Assembly (NCBI GenBank): GCA_022495995.1 | Contig: JAFEMH010002452.1 | Span: 124,001 to 188,000 of the forward strand | Length of the DNA stretch: 64,000 nucleotides | Direction: 5' to 3' | From: Adenophora triphylla var. japonica | Taxonomy: Eukaryota; Streptophyta; Magnoliopsida; Asterales; Campanulaceae | Shown: positions 45,150 through 56,092 of the stretch, one piece after another | How the letters are laid out: each line of letters begins with the position of its first letter | Numbering within the stretch: position 1 is the first letter of the stretch | The notes under the pieces: model-generated | What the model was told of the DNA's origin: nothing | The model's database searches: none | What the model saw: only the letters and a program-made list of their open reading frames with translations | Made by a program: the position numbers and the translations under genes

Positions 45150-48100
45150 ATGGCTCGTCATGGAAGGACCGATGACGAAAGAACGCGGTTGGTTCGGACC
45201 ATTCGAACCATTACTTATCCATTGAATCCGGCGGAGTTCTACCCGGCTAGGGAGAACCACAAATCCAAAGGAGGGATCGAGAGACAGGTAAACTTCCTTC
45301 AAATTCCATTAATTTTAAGAATGTGCATTCTTTAAATGTTAGAAATTGGACTAGGAATGAGTTAGGGATTTTGGTGCCCGGATTGGGGCTTTTGACTTTG
45401 CTATGCGCCTTTGTCGAAATTGACTAGGATGTAGTTCAATTGACACTATGGGTAGATGACATAAAAATTTTGATTGCAAAATTCCATGCCTAGATGTGTT
45501 TTCCAAATTTAAAGTATGTTTAAATCGGGACGGAGTAAATTTTCGAAATGTTCGAAATAATTTGGAAGTTCCGAATTCGACAGAGTTTTCGAAGGGTTTT
45601 GAAAGTTCCGCTTTCGACGGAGTTTTCAAAATGCTTTGAAAGTTCCGGATTCGACGGAGTTTTCGAAGGGTTTTGAAAGTTCCGGTTTCGACGGAGTTTC
45701 GAAATACTTTGAAAGTTCCGGATTCGACGGAGTTTTCGAAATGCTTTGAAAGTTTCAGATTCGACGGAGTTTTCGAATGGTTTTGAAAGTTCCAGTTTCG
45801 ACGGAGTTTTCGAAATGCTTGGAAAGTTCCGGATTCGACGGAGTTTTCGAAGGGTTTTGAAAGTTCCGATTTCGACTGAGTTTTCGAAGGGTTTTGAAAG
45901 TTCCGGTTTTGACGGAGTTTTCGAAATGCTTGGAAAGTTTCGGATTCGACAGAGTTTTCGAAGGGTTTTGAAAGTTCCGGTTTCGACGGAGTTTTCGAAA
46001 TGCTTTGAAAGTTCCAGATTCGACGGAGTTTTCGAAATGCTTGGAAAGTTCCGGATTCGATGGAGTTTTCGAAGGGTTTTGAATGTTTCGGATTCGACTG
46101 AGTTTTCGAAGGGTTTTGAAAGTTCCGGTTTCGACGGAGTTTTCGAAATGTTTTGAAAATCTTGGACCGTCAATACTCCAACCGGGATGGAAGTATTTTA
46201 GGAAAGAAATGAGAACTGTATCTTCATTGCATCATTTTGACATGCGTTCGTGCATTCTGTTGATGTCGCTTCTGTACTTAACGTATTCTTGCTTTGTTCA
46301 CCTGGAGGGGCGAGGGACGGTTGATGTTCACAACCAAAAGAGTCGGGGAGCCTTCGAGGCAGTAAGAGCGCTGTGGGAGATATTCCCGGATGAGGCTCGA
46401 GACGGAGAGAGGAGTCCATGGCAGCTGGTGGTCGACTCCGAATTGGCTGGATTTATCAGTGCGGTAGCTGCGATAGCTGCGACACAGAGGGCCAGGTCCA
46501 TGTACGTAGCTTTGAGCGAGTACTGGTGGGATACGACCCACACTTTTCATTTCAGATGGGGGGAGGCGACGGTGACTCCCACTGACTTTGCTGCTATCAC
46601 TGGGTTGCTGACCTATGGCAACGCGCTGGTGTGGGTGGATGGTTATACCCCGGGGCAGTTGTCTGAGCTGCTGGGTTTCGATATTACCGATGCCAGGGGA
46701 TTAGGTATTCGGTACGGGCCGATGGAGAGGCATCTGCAGACGGGTATTGCTGATTATTTGGATGGGTCTCTGAGGATGACCACGGAGCACCTGGCTCGAG
46801 GGTTTCTATGGTTCGTGTTGTCAGCGACTCTCTTCTCGACTTCTGACACGTCCTGTCACTTCCCTTTGCTCGGGTCGCTGACAGATTTAGATGCCGTGAG
46901 GGGGTATGCATGGGGAGAGGCTGGACTGGCCGAGCTCTACCACTCTTTGGACAGGTTCTCGTGGGGAGAGGAGAGCTCCTTGAGCTGTTTCTCGTTTGCT
47001 TTGGATATAAGTTCACGTCTTTTTCTCTTCCTTGTCTCTTTTATGTACTCGTATGTATCTGCTCTGTAGCTGACATAAATTTCCATTTACTTGACAGGTC
47101 TGGTGCTATGAGGTGTTCAGCCAGCAACAGTGGGATATTAAGGAGGCGTATCGATCCCTGTTCCCTACCATGCTGTCTTGGAAGAAGAGGGTGAAGAAGG
47201 CGGTGTCATCGAGGGTAGGTACTCGACTGTCGTACGAGGAGGTGTCTCTGGCCCTGAGCTGGGAGTTCTCCGAGCGGATCCAGCTGACCTGGTGGAGTCG
47301 ATTCCACATGGGCGTGGTTCAGGTTGCTAGTGAGGTTACGCGGCGGCGGAAGCTCCTGGTGGGACTTCACTGCGATGCTATGTATCTGGGGGAGAGGGTG
47401 ACCCGTCAGTATGGCCCGGGGTCCCTTTCGATGGTGCCGGTGGATCCGCCTCTGCACATGCAGCATCCTCTGTCGATGCCAATGGAGGAGTTGGAGAGGT
47501 ATAGACAGGGTGTGTTCTATACCGAGTATGTCATAGCGGGGGCCGACTATGATATTTTCTTGAGGATGAGGCTGAGGAGCCCGCAGGTGCAGTACAGGGA
47601 GGGCGAGGGCCCTGGATATCCCCGAGATCTCCCGCTCCCACGTGCTAGGTTGGCGTACGAGGGGATGGACGGTTCACGCAGGCGACTGGTAATCCCGATC
47701 CCGGAGGAGCCGAGACCTCAGTACAGGGTGGACCCCAACACTTCGGTGAGCACTTTTAATTTTTTGCATTTGATAGTAGCATTCTGTAAATGTTGCGTCT
47801 GTACTTTCTGCTTGTCTTTTGATGACTTTCCTGGTTTGCAGGTGTATGGCTGTACGTACAACAAGGCTATGAGACAGTTGGACGGGTGGGCCAACTACAC
47901 TAGGAGGCTTGTGGCGTTCCTGAGATGCAGTTCCCGGAGGAGCGTGGATGTTCGTGAGCCGAGGCCGTCTAGGCCGAGAGGTTCGTCTGCTCCCACGGCT
48001 GGTGGAGCAGAGTTTGCGCAGGGATTTGGCCAGTTCACGGACGGAACGGCTGGGTTTGGAGCCATCCTCCTTCACACTCGGGGCACGAGAGGGGAGAGTC

Positions 48101-48235
48101 CTCGAGTTCGCAGGTGCAGAGGAGCCTTTCGCGTATTCCCGCCTGGAGGAATTCGGAGATTATCTGTTTTCGACAGATCCGGCAGCTGCGGAGCAGTGCG
48201 TCGAGTGCTCGGATAACGAGCAGGACTTGGAGTAG
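45150..48235 (+). pseudogene. antisense spliced PMD gene of element C
   Basis: Plus-strand gene, opposite to gag-pol. Exon 1 45150-45287 (MARHGRTDDERTRL; donor CAG-GTAAAC). Exon 2 about 46308-47006: SRGAFEAVRALWEIFPDE, YVALSEYWWDTTHTFHFRWG, FAAITGL, then LARGFLWFVLSATLF. Exon 3 47098-47745 after TTGACAG, with DAMYLGERVTRQYG and FYTEYVIAGADYDIFLRMR. Intron 3 47746-47841 is a clean GTGAGC...TTGCAG in phase 0. Exon 4 47842-48235 has one frame change near 48050 and an acidic end (SDNEQDLE). The donor of intron 2 is AT (P has GT), and the acceptor of intron 1 is altered. PMD of the aminotransferase-like family; role unknown. Confidence 0.78.
45560..46170. repeat. 36-bp minisatellite in intron 1 of the PMD gene, element C
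   Basis: About 16 copies of TTCGACGGAGTTTTCGAA plus (A/G)TGCTTTGAAAGTTCCGG. The unit is a multiple of three, so it gives long but meaningless frames on both strands. Confidence 0.9.
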
Positions 48236-48774
48236 TCCTTCTTTATTGATTTTTTAGACAAAATGTATGTATTTTCCGAAACAATTTGACTTGAATTGTA
48301 TTTGAAAAGGCGCCCTTGGGGAGGAACCTGTACTTCGCACATCTATTTAGTGATTACCTTCTTTTTATTTTGGCAAATAAGCAAGTAGGTTGATCAAAAA
48401 ATAAATAAAATGAAACATGCATAAAAATTGAACAGGTCAAAATTTATGCCTATATGCACTGATATTTAATTATTTGCACTGTTGCACGAGCCCGAGGCGG
48501 AAGAGGTGTTGGCATTGGTTGATTGAAACCAGGGGTAGCACGTAGATTCATAAAGGCATGAACAGGGCTTTGTTTGGAATTGTTTCCAATTTAACAGTAG
48601 CTGGCTGCAGAGTTGACCAAGTCTACTGCAGAGAGAGTCCGGCTGGACTGAGAATGAAATTCCAGAGTCTTTTAAATTGCAGTTTCAGCTTTGCAATTCG
48701 TAAGAAACTGCGCATTGCTTTGATCAGTTGGCTGAATTCCTTTCAAATTTCTAAGGCTTCCTTCACTTTCATTC
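48236..48774. other. spacer between the two antisense genes of element C
   Basis: No gene. AGTCCGGCTGGACT at 48636-48649 lies 126 bases before the DUF7745 start (124 in P), flanked by CTGCAG at 48606 and 48626. Confidence 0.6.
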
Positions 48775-50194
48775 ATGGCTCCCTTTCCTAAGCTATCGTC
48801 TCGGATGCAAGAGCGATACTTGGAAAATTTTCAGTCGTGGGTAAGGAACCATACAAGGCAACAAAAGGGGTTTTTCAAAGGCTGTTACGGAATGAAATCT
48901 GTTTGGGCTTTGAAGGAGCTCATGCCAGATTGGGATCTTTTGAGAGCAGCGGCTAGTTTCTGGGATGTACGGAGGAATGTGTACAACTTTTCGTACAACG
49001 AAATCACTCCTACGTTCGAAGATTTCCGGGCCATTATGGGAGGACCTGAGACAGAACAGCTAGTTTTTCCGTATGCTGGTGGCGTGGCCACTGTTGAGAA
49101 GCTAGTGTCTTTGCTTGGTATCTCGGCTGGAGAAGCATATGGGATGCTGATATTGAACACTGATTACGTCGACATTTCGAGACTGCCCAATAGATTTGCC
49201 GGAGCTGAGGGGAGCATTTTTACGTGGGACGCGTTTGCTCTGTGCGCGAATGGGGGAGACATCGTGCCTTTGGTCTTGGGCGAGACGTTCCTGGGCATAG
49301 GTCGGATGGCAACCGGCAGCCGATACATGTGGGGAGGGAGTCTCGCTATGCTTACCATGTGGTTGAGAGAGAGACTGCAGATGATGCCCGAGGTGCCAAT
49401 GTCTTGTGATGCTTGGTCCTTTTCTCGACGTCCTCTGGTGATATGGGCGATCAGGCTGAGCTGGAGCTCTGGATGGCCAGACTCCGCACGTATCACTTGC
49501 GATGGAGGGTTCCCCACTGGAAGTTACAGATTTTTCGGACCGCTCAGGAGGGTCTATTGGTTGTCAGAGTGCAGGGGCTGTCTCAGACGTCTTTCTACAT
49601 TCCATCGTTGGTTCTACGACGGGCAGTGGGCGAGTGCCATTGACGGGTTTAGCTTATGCTGCTACCTTCGAGGTAGGATCTCTGCTGATGGAAGATCCTT
49701 CGACGCTATTGCTGCTCACACGATGGTGGCAATACACGTCCTTTCCTGCCAGGGTTCTCTTTTACCGGAGAGGGGGCACTATTCTGTCTACGCAGTATCT
49801 GAACTGGTATGAAGAGTGTATAGGGGAGACACAGATGGCTATCTTGTGGAGACGGAGTGAGCTGTTGGGTGCTGATCACCTTGACAGCTCAACCTTGAGG
49901 AGGACCGAAGCGGGGGCTAACCCTCGGAATCAGACTGGGAACGACATGGCTGACTATGAGGCCAATGCTGATCGGGAGGCCAATCAAAGCACGGTCATGA
50001 TGGCTTGAAGCGAGGCAGCTCGAGACAGAGCTAGGGAAAGGGCTGCGTTAACAGCTACAGGTTTGACGGAGGCATCGGGAAGGGTCCCTGAGGCAGGTAG
50101 AAGGACTACCGGAATATTTCCTGTGAAGGTGAAGAACACTCGCCGTGGAAAAGGGAAGGGGAAGAAGGATGAAGGACCAAGTACGGGAAACTAG
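48775..50194 (+). pseudogene. antisense DUF7745-like gene of element C
   Basis: Starts MAPFPKLSSRMQERYL and is open for 345 codons, then continues in another frame (49502-50008) with TYAATFEVGS-type and YEECIGETQMAILW. A TGA at 50006-50008 is followed in frame by a lysine/arginine-rich tail (VKVKNTRRGKGKGKKDEG) ending at TAG 50192-50194, so the ancestral protein was about 470 residues with a basic C-terminus. The N-terminal half fits the DUF7745 pattern (DWDLLRAAASFWDVRRNVYN, then YNEITPTFEDFRAIMG). Two frame changes near 49440-49560. Known to accompany plant transposons; function unknown. Confidence 0.72.
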
Positions 50195-50642
50195 GTTGAC
50201 CTTGCTGTCCAGAGTATCCACCCATTGTCATTGCAGACACATTAACTAATTAATGTTTTATTGTAGTTTTGCTAACGTGTAGCGAGTCAAGAGTTGACCG
50301 TGCTTGAACTCATCAAAGATTGTTTTAACCGTAATGAATTTGTAGGTTAATTGAAAAGAGTTTTTCGAAACACAAGCAATTGATGCTTATTATTTTTTTT
50401 GTTTTTGAGACCGAACCAATGATGGCTGCCTACGTTCCCCTTTTACAATTGGACTAAGGGGCTCAGGTCACCGTAGTTCGACACTTTAGGTGAATTTGAG
50501 AAAAACAAAGACAAAAGAAGTGCGACCCTGTTTTTTACTTGGATCATTAGCGGGAATGTATCCAGTTGGGTATTACTCTTTTAGAACTTTAGTTTTACTG
50601 ATGGGTGGTGTATGGGGAAGGAGAGTTGACTTGTGCTCTTCC
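50195..50642 (-). other. post-integrase spacer of element C
   Basis: Noncoding; carries the conserved block (minus GAACTACGG...GGGGAACGTAGGCAGCC) at 50418-50482. Confidence 0.6.
50418..50482 (-). promoter_or_regulatory. conserved post-integrase hairpin block (C copy)
   Basis: Same block as at 1219-1263 (A) and 24325-24387 (P), same orientation relative to pol. Confidence 0.55.
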
Positions 50643-51888
50643 TCAAATGAAGTATCTGCGGAGCTTGCTTCCGTTCACGGGGTTAACAAAAGGGTTCCCG
50701 TCCAAGTCTGCTAACTTCATGGCTCCTCCGGAGAAGATTCTTTGTACCACGAATGGTCCTATCCAGGTAGGCTCCCACTTTTCGAGGGGATTGGTCTGCG
50801 TAGGAGGCTTTTCCTTTAGCACCAAGTCGCCTTCTCTGATGTCTCGGATCTTGACTTTCTTATCGAATGCTCGGGCCATTCTGCTCTGGTAGGCTCGAGT
50901 GTGTTCCATGTCTTTCAATCTGCGATCGTCGAGTAGAGCAAGTTCGTTGTGACGGCTCTGTAGCCATTCTACTTCATTGATCCCGTTTTCCAAGAGGACT
51001 CGGAGGGATGGAATTTCCAATTCCACGGGTAATATTGCTTCCATTCCATAGGTAAGCGCGAACGGAGTCTCCCCTGTGGCGGTTCGGCGATGTTCGTATC
51101 TCCGCAGGGCTAGATGTAGCTTTTTGGGCCAGTCCCGACCTCTAGTGGTCATCTTTCTGATTATCATGGCGAGAGTCTTGTTCGCTGCCTCTACTGCACC
51201 ATTGGTTTGTGGTCTGTAGGGAGAAGACTTGTGATGCGTGACTCTGAATTTGGTCAGCAGATGGTCACAATATCCCTCGAAGTGAGTCCCATTGTCGGAT
51301 ATGATCTCGTTGGGCACCCCGTATCGGCACATGATGTTCTCTTTGATAAACTCAGCCACCTTCTTAGAATTCAGTACCTTGTACGATCTGGCTTCTACCC
51401 ATTTGGTAAAGTAGTCGACTGCGACTAGAATGAACTCGTGACCATTGCTCCCTGGTGGAGTGATCTTTCCGATGACGTTGATTCCCTATGTGGCGAAAGG
51501 CCATGGTGTAGTCATGCAGTAGAGTTCATGAGGAGGGATATGATTGAGGTTAGAGAACCGTTGACATTTGTCGCAGCTTCGGACGAACTGGATGCATTCT
51601 GTTTCCATCGATATCCAATAGTATCCCATACGGAGAATGATCTGTGTCAATGCTCTGGCGTTCATGTGCGGACCGCAGGTTCCGTTGTGAACTTCGTTCA
51701 TTAGCTTGCTGGCTTTTTCTTTGTTTACACCAAAGGATTGGCCCTTGGTGGCGCTTCTTGTACAACATACCCCCCAAAATGACGAAATGGGATGCCAGGC
51801 ATTTTAATGCCATCATGTTTTTGGCTTTGATCCCTTCTTTGTATTTTCCATCTTCATTTGTGAAGGAAGCTTCTCCGTTTTGGAGGTA
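50643..51888 (-). pseudogene. integrase of element C
   Basis: Zinc-binding part with LGGMLYKKRHQGP, then HMNARAL and CDKCQRFSNLNHIPPHELYC (51800-51500). The first catalytic Asp is in DYFTKW (51425-51395). From 51359 the frame is open for 238 codons to the stop at 50643: CRYGVPNEIISDNGTHF (second Asp), SSPYRPQTNGAVEAANK (Glu), TPFALTYGMEAILPVE, and the GPY/F-type end WIGPFVV. At least two frame changes upstream of 51359. Confidence 0.88.
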
Positions 51889-52496
51889 CTAGTATATTTG
51901 ATTGTACCAGGGTTCGTCGATCGTTTCTTTTTTTATTTCGATCTCACAGCAATAAGCGGGTGTTTCCCGTCTGCCTATTCTGAGGGGTTTTACTGATTTT
52001 CCATCAGGAATTTCGACAAGAGAGGCGAGGGTTGCCAGGGCGTCTGCGAAGCGGTTCCTGTCTCTTGGTAAATAGTGGAAAGAGATGTCCTTGAACTGAG
52101 CAATGAGCTCCTCCATGTACGCGTGGTACTTCAGGAGGCCAGAATCTACCGTCTTCCATTTGTTGGATACTTGATTGATGATCAATGCTTTGAGTCTCCG
52201 TATACTTCCGGTTACGAGATGTTGCGCTCGAGGCGGCTTCCAAATCATTTGCCACGAGGCTTCGTATTCTGCTGCATTGTTGGTTGTTTCGAAATTCATC
52301 TTGATGGCTATGGGAGTATGCTTGTCCTTGGGATCGACAAGGAGCATTCCAATACCATTTCCCTTCTTATTGGCTGCCCCATCGAAGAAGAGTTGCCAGC
52401 GGTTTGCGCTGTCGAGTGAGAAGATTCCGTCATCCGAAAACTGTGGATCAGGACCCTTGGGCTCACTACTTGGGAAGTACTGCCGGTGATGCGCCA
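51889..52496 (-). CDS. archaeal-type RNase H domain of element C
   Basis: Open for 202 codons. LFFDGAANKKGNGIGMLL is the first strand with a catalytic Asp, then TTNNAAEYEA (catalytic Glu), INQVSNKWKTVD, FHYLPRDRNRFADALA (the His/Asp region). The expected VYGDSAL strand is replaced by a frame-altered stretch around TGSIRRLKALI. This second RNase H is diagnostic for Tat-lineage Ty3 elements. Part of the pol polyprotein, not an independent gene. Confidence 0.82.
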
Positions 52497-52948
52497 TTAC
52501 TCGCCCTTTGTGGATTTTCGACCATGTACTTGATGTCGAACTCGGCCAAGAAGAATGACTACTTGGCTAGTCGCATTGGCGAGGGGATGGCTTGTCGAAG
52601 AGATATCGGACGGGGTCCATTTTGGAGACCGGGAGCAGAATGTGGCTTGCATGTCGTGTTTCAGTTTCCCGACAACCCATACCAAGGCGGTACAAGTTTT
52701 CTCTAATGATGAGTAGCTGAGTTCATTTCCTTGAAGCTTCCGGCTTACGAAGTAAATTGCATGCTCAACCTTGGAATCTTTCTGTTCTTGTGCCAGCATT
52801 GCTCCAATTGACGTGTACATTGCATCGGATACGGGAGTAGTGGCTTGTCTTCATGTGGCGGGCACGGGGTGGGAATTCACCAAGTAGGTCTTGATTTTCT
52901 CAAAAGGCATGCGGCACTCGGAGTCCCATTTGATGTCGGCATTCTTCT
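52497..52948 (-). pseudogene. RNase H domain (retroelement type) of element C
   Basis: After RT: YTSIGAMLAQEQKDSKVEHA, IYFVSRKLQGNELSYSSLEK, CTALVWVVGKLKH. Frame changes at its start (about 52830-52950) and end. Confidence 0.75.
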
Positions 52949-53806
52949 TCATCGGTTTGAACATGGGCTCACGAGAGAGATGTCAGCGGTTGATGAAGCG
53001 GCCCGATGTGCTTGAAGTCTTCCCATAAAACTCTTTACTTCTGTCAAAGTCTGAGTCGGCTTCATGTAGATGATGGCCTTGATTTTCTTGGGATCGGCTT
53101 CGATACCTCTTTCTGTAACCATATACCCCAGTACTTTACCTCGCTTGACGCTGAAGGTGCACTTTGCAGGGTTCAATCTCATGGAGTGCTTTCTGAGTCT
53201 GTTGAAGAACTTTCTCAGATCTGTCATGTGCTGCATGTCTGATCCTCTGGAGTGGATGATCATGTCGTCGACATATACTTCGATTTCTTTGTGAATCATG
53301 TCATGGAATAGGGATGTTGCAGCCCGCTGGTAAGTAGCCCCAGCGTTCTTCAAACCGAACGGCATGACCGTGTAGCAGTATGTCCCCCACGGAGTGGTGA
53401 AAGCAGTCTTGGCTTGATCTTCCTCGGACATTTTGATCTGGTTGTATCCAGCAAACCCGTCCACGAAGGACTTTACTTCAAAATTTGCCATGGTGTCGAC
53501 TAGCATGTCGATGTTAGGTAGTGGGAAATCATCTTTAGGGCTGGCCTTGTTGAGATCCCGGAAATCCACACAGCATCTGACCTTTCCATTGGCCTTGGTG
53601 ACCGTCACAATGTTGGAAAGCCAGGTCGGGTACTCAATCACACTGATGAAACCAACTCGGAGCATTTTCTCAATCTCTTCTTTAACTTGCAAGGACCACT
53701 CTGGCTTGATCTTGCGCAGCTTCGGTTTGACAGGCTTGGATTCGGGATCCAAGGGAATTATGTGCTCTACGATCGAGGGATCAAGTCCTGGCATGTCCTG
53801 GTATGA
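52949..53806 (-). pseudogene. reverse transcriptase domain of element C
   Basis: Open for 281 codons from MPGLDPSIVEH. Motifs: EYPTWLSNIVTVTKANGKVR, CVDFRDLNKASPKDDFPLP, VDGFAGYNQIKM, TAFTTPWGTYCYTVMPFGLK, and catalytic YVDDMIIHS (near 53280-53255). It is separated from the upstream linker by one TGA (53807-53809) where the context (VFA-stop-SYQDMPG) suggests an original TGG Trp. A frame change follows SFMGRLQ. Confidence 0.9.
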
Positions 53807-55319
53807 TCAGGCAAACACGCCAACATACTCCCGGAGGAGGCTTATCAGGGCTTCTTTTTCTGCATCGGCGAAGAAACTGCTCACTTGTGTCTCTTTAGGC
53901 TCTTGCACTGACCCCAGGTTCACTTTGGTCATAACCTCTTCGGCAGCTTGGGCCCGGTTGTCCTCTTGGTCAACTACACGCTCGAGAACTTCTTTAATGT
54001 ATTCTTCATTTAATGTTTCTGCTTCTTTATCAATTGAATTATTAACGTCTTTTAAGTTGTTTGTTAACTTATCAGTTGTTAAAGTGGCAATGAGAGGATA
54101 CTCCGAAAGTTCAGACTTTTCATTAGACGAGAACGGAAATACATGGTTGGCTACATTATCATAGTCTTCCGGCGTAAGGCCGTTGGACGACTCAGAGGAC
54201 TGGACTTTTACAAGGACTGACTCAGAGGGTTTGAGACCGGGTTTAGGGATATGTGGATGCAGGCCCAGCTTGTCTTCCATTTGTGTTTGGCTTGCCCTTG
54301 GTCCGATGAAAGTTACCCAGTTCTTCAGTGGCATTGCTGGATGCTTGATAAGGGTTCGAGGATCGAGAGGCTTGGCTTCTGCTGTCCCAATCATGGCGAT
54401 CATGCTGTTTTTGGAGCCCAGGTCAATCAGGTTTGGCACCTCCATGACTTCTTCAAAGAGACTCTGTAGAGCTGGACCACTGAGAGCATCTTTTATGAAT
54501 TTTGTTTCCTTCTGCTTTGGAGTTACTGTCTGGAATGTGGCCTCGGCGGCTGATCCGAACAATCTGCTTCCCGCAAAGAGTACCCTGACTTGCTCTTCCG
54601 TATCAAGGATTCCTTTGAATGTGTACTCATGCTGGACTGTGGTGGCAGTTGGTCCAAGTAGAACTGTGATGTCGAGGAACGCTCCCCTTATCGGATTGGC
54701 CTTGAGTCCTCTGAAATGCTTGAGGTCCCGTGCTAGCTTTTCCATCCTTTCTGTAGTCTCTGTGCTTACTATCCCTGCTTCTTTCTCATCTTCATCAATT
54801 CTGCTATCGGTCCCCTCAGTTCTGCTGTCGATTCTGCTGTCAGTCCCCTCAGTTTTGCTGTCAGTTCCCTTGTCGGTCCCCTCAGTTCTGTTGTCGGTTC
54901 CTTTGGTGAAGTAATGGGCGAGGTCGAAACTGTAAGGTTGGAGGTTGGGTGTGCTGTTGGAGGTTCCCCTTTTGCGGGCTGCTGCCTTGGTACGGGTGAG
55001 CCTTTTGTTCTCCCTGATGTCAGCCGGTGTTGGCACGTAACCAAGCCCCTAGATCGTGGTGTGGTCCTTGACTTCGATGACTTGGTGTTGGCCTTGTAAC
55101 CTTTTGCCGAGCCCCAGTCCTGGGATGAAGTTCATGAGTTTCACCATCTTCTTGGCAGGAGGAATCTTGTCTTGAAACAGTGGAAGGTCCACGTTGTATA
55201 TTTGGATCTTGGAGGTCTCCAGAGTGAATCCAGTTAATGCCATGTCGTCATTGTGCTTGATTTCTAACACTGGAATGTCGTTGGTGCTGGTCCCCTCAGT
55301 GGTGACGCAGTCGCCGTAG
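53807..55319 (-). pseudogene. G-patch-like segment and linker of element C
   Basis: KLMNFIPGLGLGKRLQGQ (about 55145-55090) fits a short G-patch, which in related polyproteins follows retropepsin. After a TAG (near 55050) the frame is open for 409 codons: GTDSR-type repeats (54905-54775; TEGTDSRID), MEKLARDLKHFRGLKANPI, a roughly 200-residue stretch I do not recognise, and EKEALISLLREYVGVFA leading into RT. Probably a spacer between protease and RT. Confidence 0.65.
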
Positions 55320-56092
55320 ACTGTGGTTAGCTCGTTGCCTTGCATGAACTTGAGGCACTGGTGAAGGGTGGATGCCACGCCCTTGATCTGATGTAGTCAG
55401 CGATGCCCCAGGATGGCTGTGAAGGTGATTGGAATGTCCAACACTTGGAATTCGGTGGGGATCATTCGCTTGCCGAACCAGATATTAAGAGTAGCAACCC
55501 CGAGAACTGTACGGGAAGTAGAGTCATAGGCCTTGACAGTGTGACTGAAGGCTTCAGATCTGTGGGCTTGATGTCAAGCAGGTCCATCATCTTGGCGGGA
55601 AAGACATTCATTCCGGAACCTCCGTCTACCAACACACGGGGAAGGCGACGCTCGTCCAGCTAGACTGTGATGTAGAGAGGCTCATTGTGATCAGCCCCAA
55701 ATTTCGGAATGTCCAAATCTGTGAAGGTGATAATGTTGCCGTAGTGGATGTTGCCGATCATCTGAATGACTTCGTCTGGGGTTGTGTCCACGGGGACCAT
55801 GGTACGGGCCAGACTTTCCTCTAGCTTGAGCTTGTGAGGATATGAAGATGAGAGCAGGGACCAAAGGGAAATGTTCGCACAGGTGCACTTGGTGAGTGAG
55901 GATCGGGTCCTCTTTCAGGGAACTTGCGTCTTTGGGCTGGCCGGGTTGCAGTTCTGGCTCCGTCGGCTTTTTGGTGGCCTTAGGTGGTAGTGCATGGATT
56001 TGACCCGATCGGGTTAGAACGCTGACATCAGGCTTGGTTCCTTCTGAACAGGCTGCTCTAAGTTGAGCCATAGTTAGAGGAGGACTCCTCAT
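55320..56092 (-). pseudogene. second retropepsin (PR2) of element C
   Basis: Begins MAQLRAACSEGTKPDVSVLT, then, one frame over, the segment DEVIQMIGNIHYGN / ITFTDLDIPKFG that precedes the protease; the active-site loop is VDGGSGMNV (about 55630-55605) and the domain ends HQCLKFMQGNELTTVYGD (55360-55310). DGG in place of DTG. The upstream shared word (ITF.D.DLP, then HNE.LYIT) also precedes PR1, so the two are duplicates. Confidence 0.72.

Noticed and set aside
45520..46173. 217-codon minus-strand frame with FENSVESGTFKTLRK-like repeats
   Set aside because: Translation of the 36-bp intron minisatellite; the host gene is on the other strand.
46083..48216. PMD protein as a host MAIN-type gene
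   Set aside because: It lies between integrase and the 3' LTR of C, with equivalents at the same place in P and D, so it belongs to the element.
54183..54914. 243-codon plus-strand frame
   Set aside because: Mirror of the conserved minus-strand linker frame; no similarity to known proteins.
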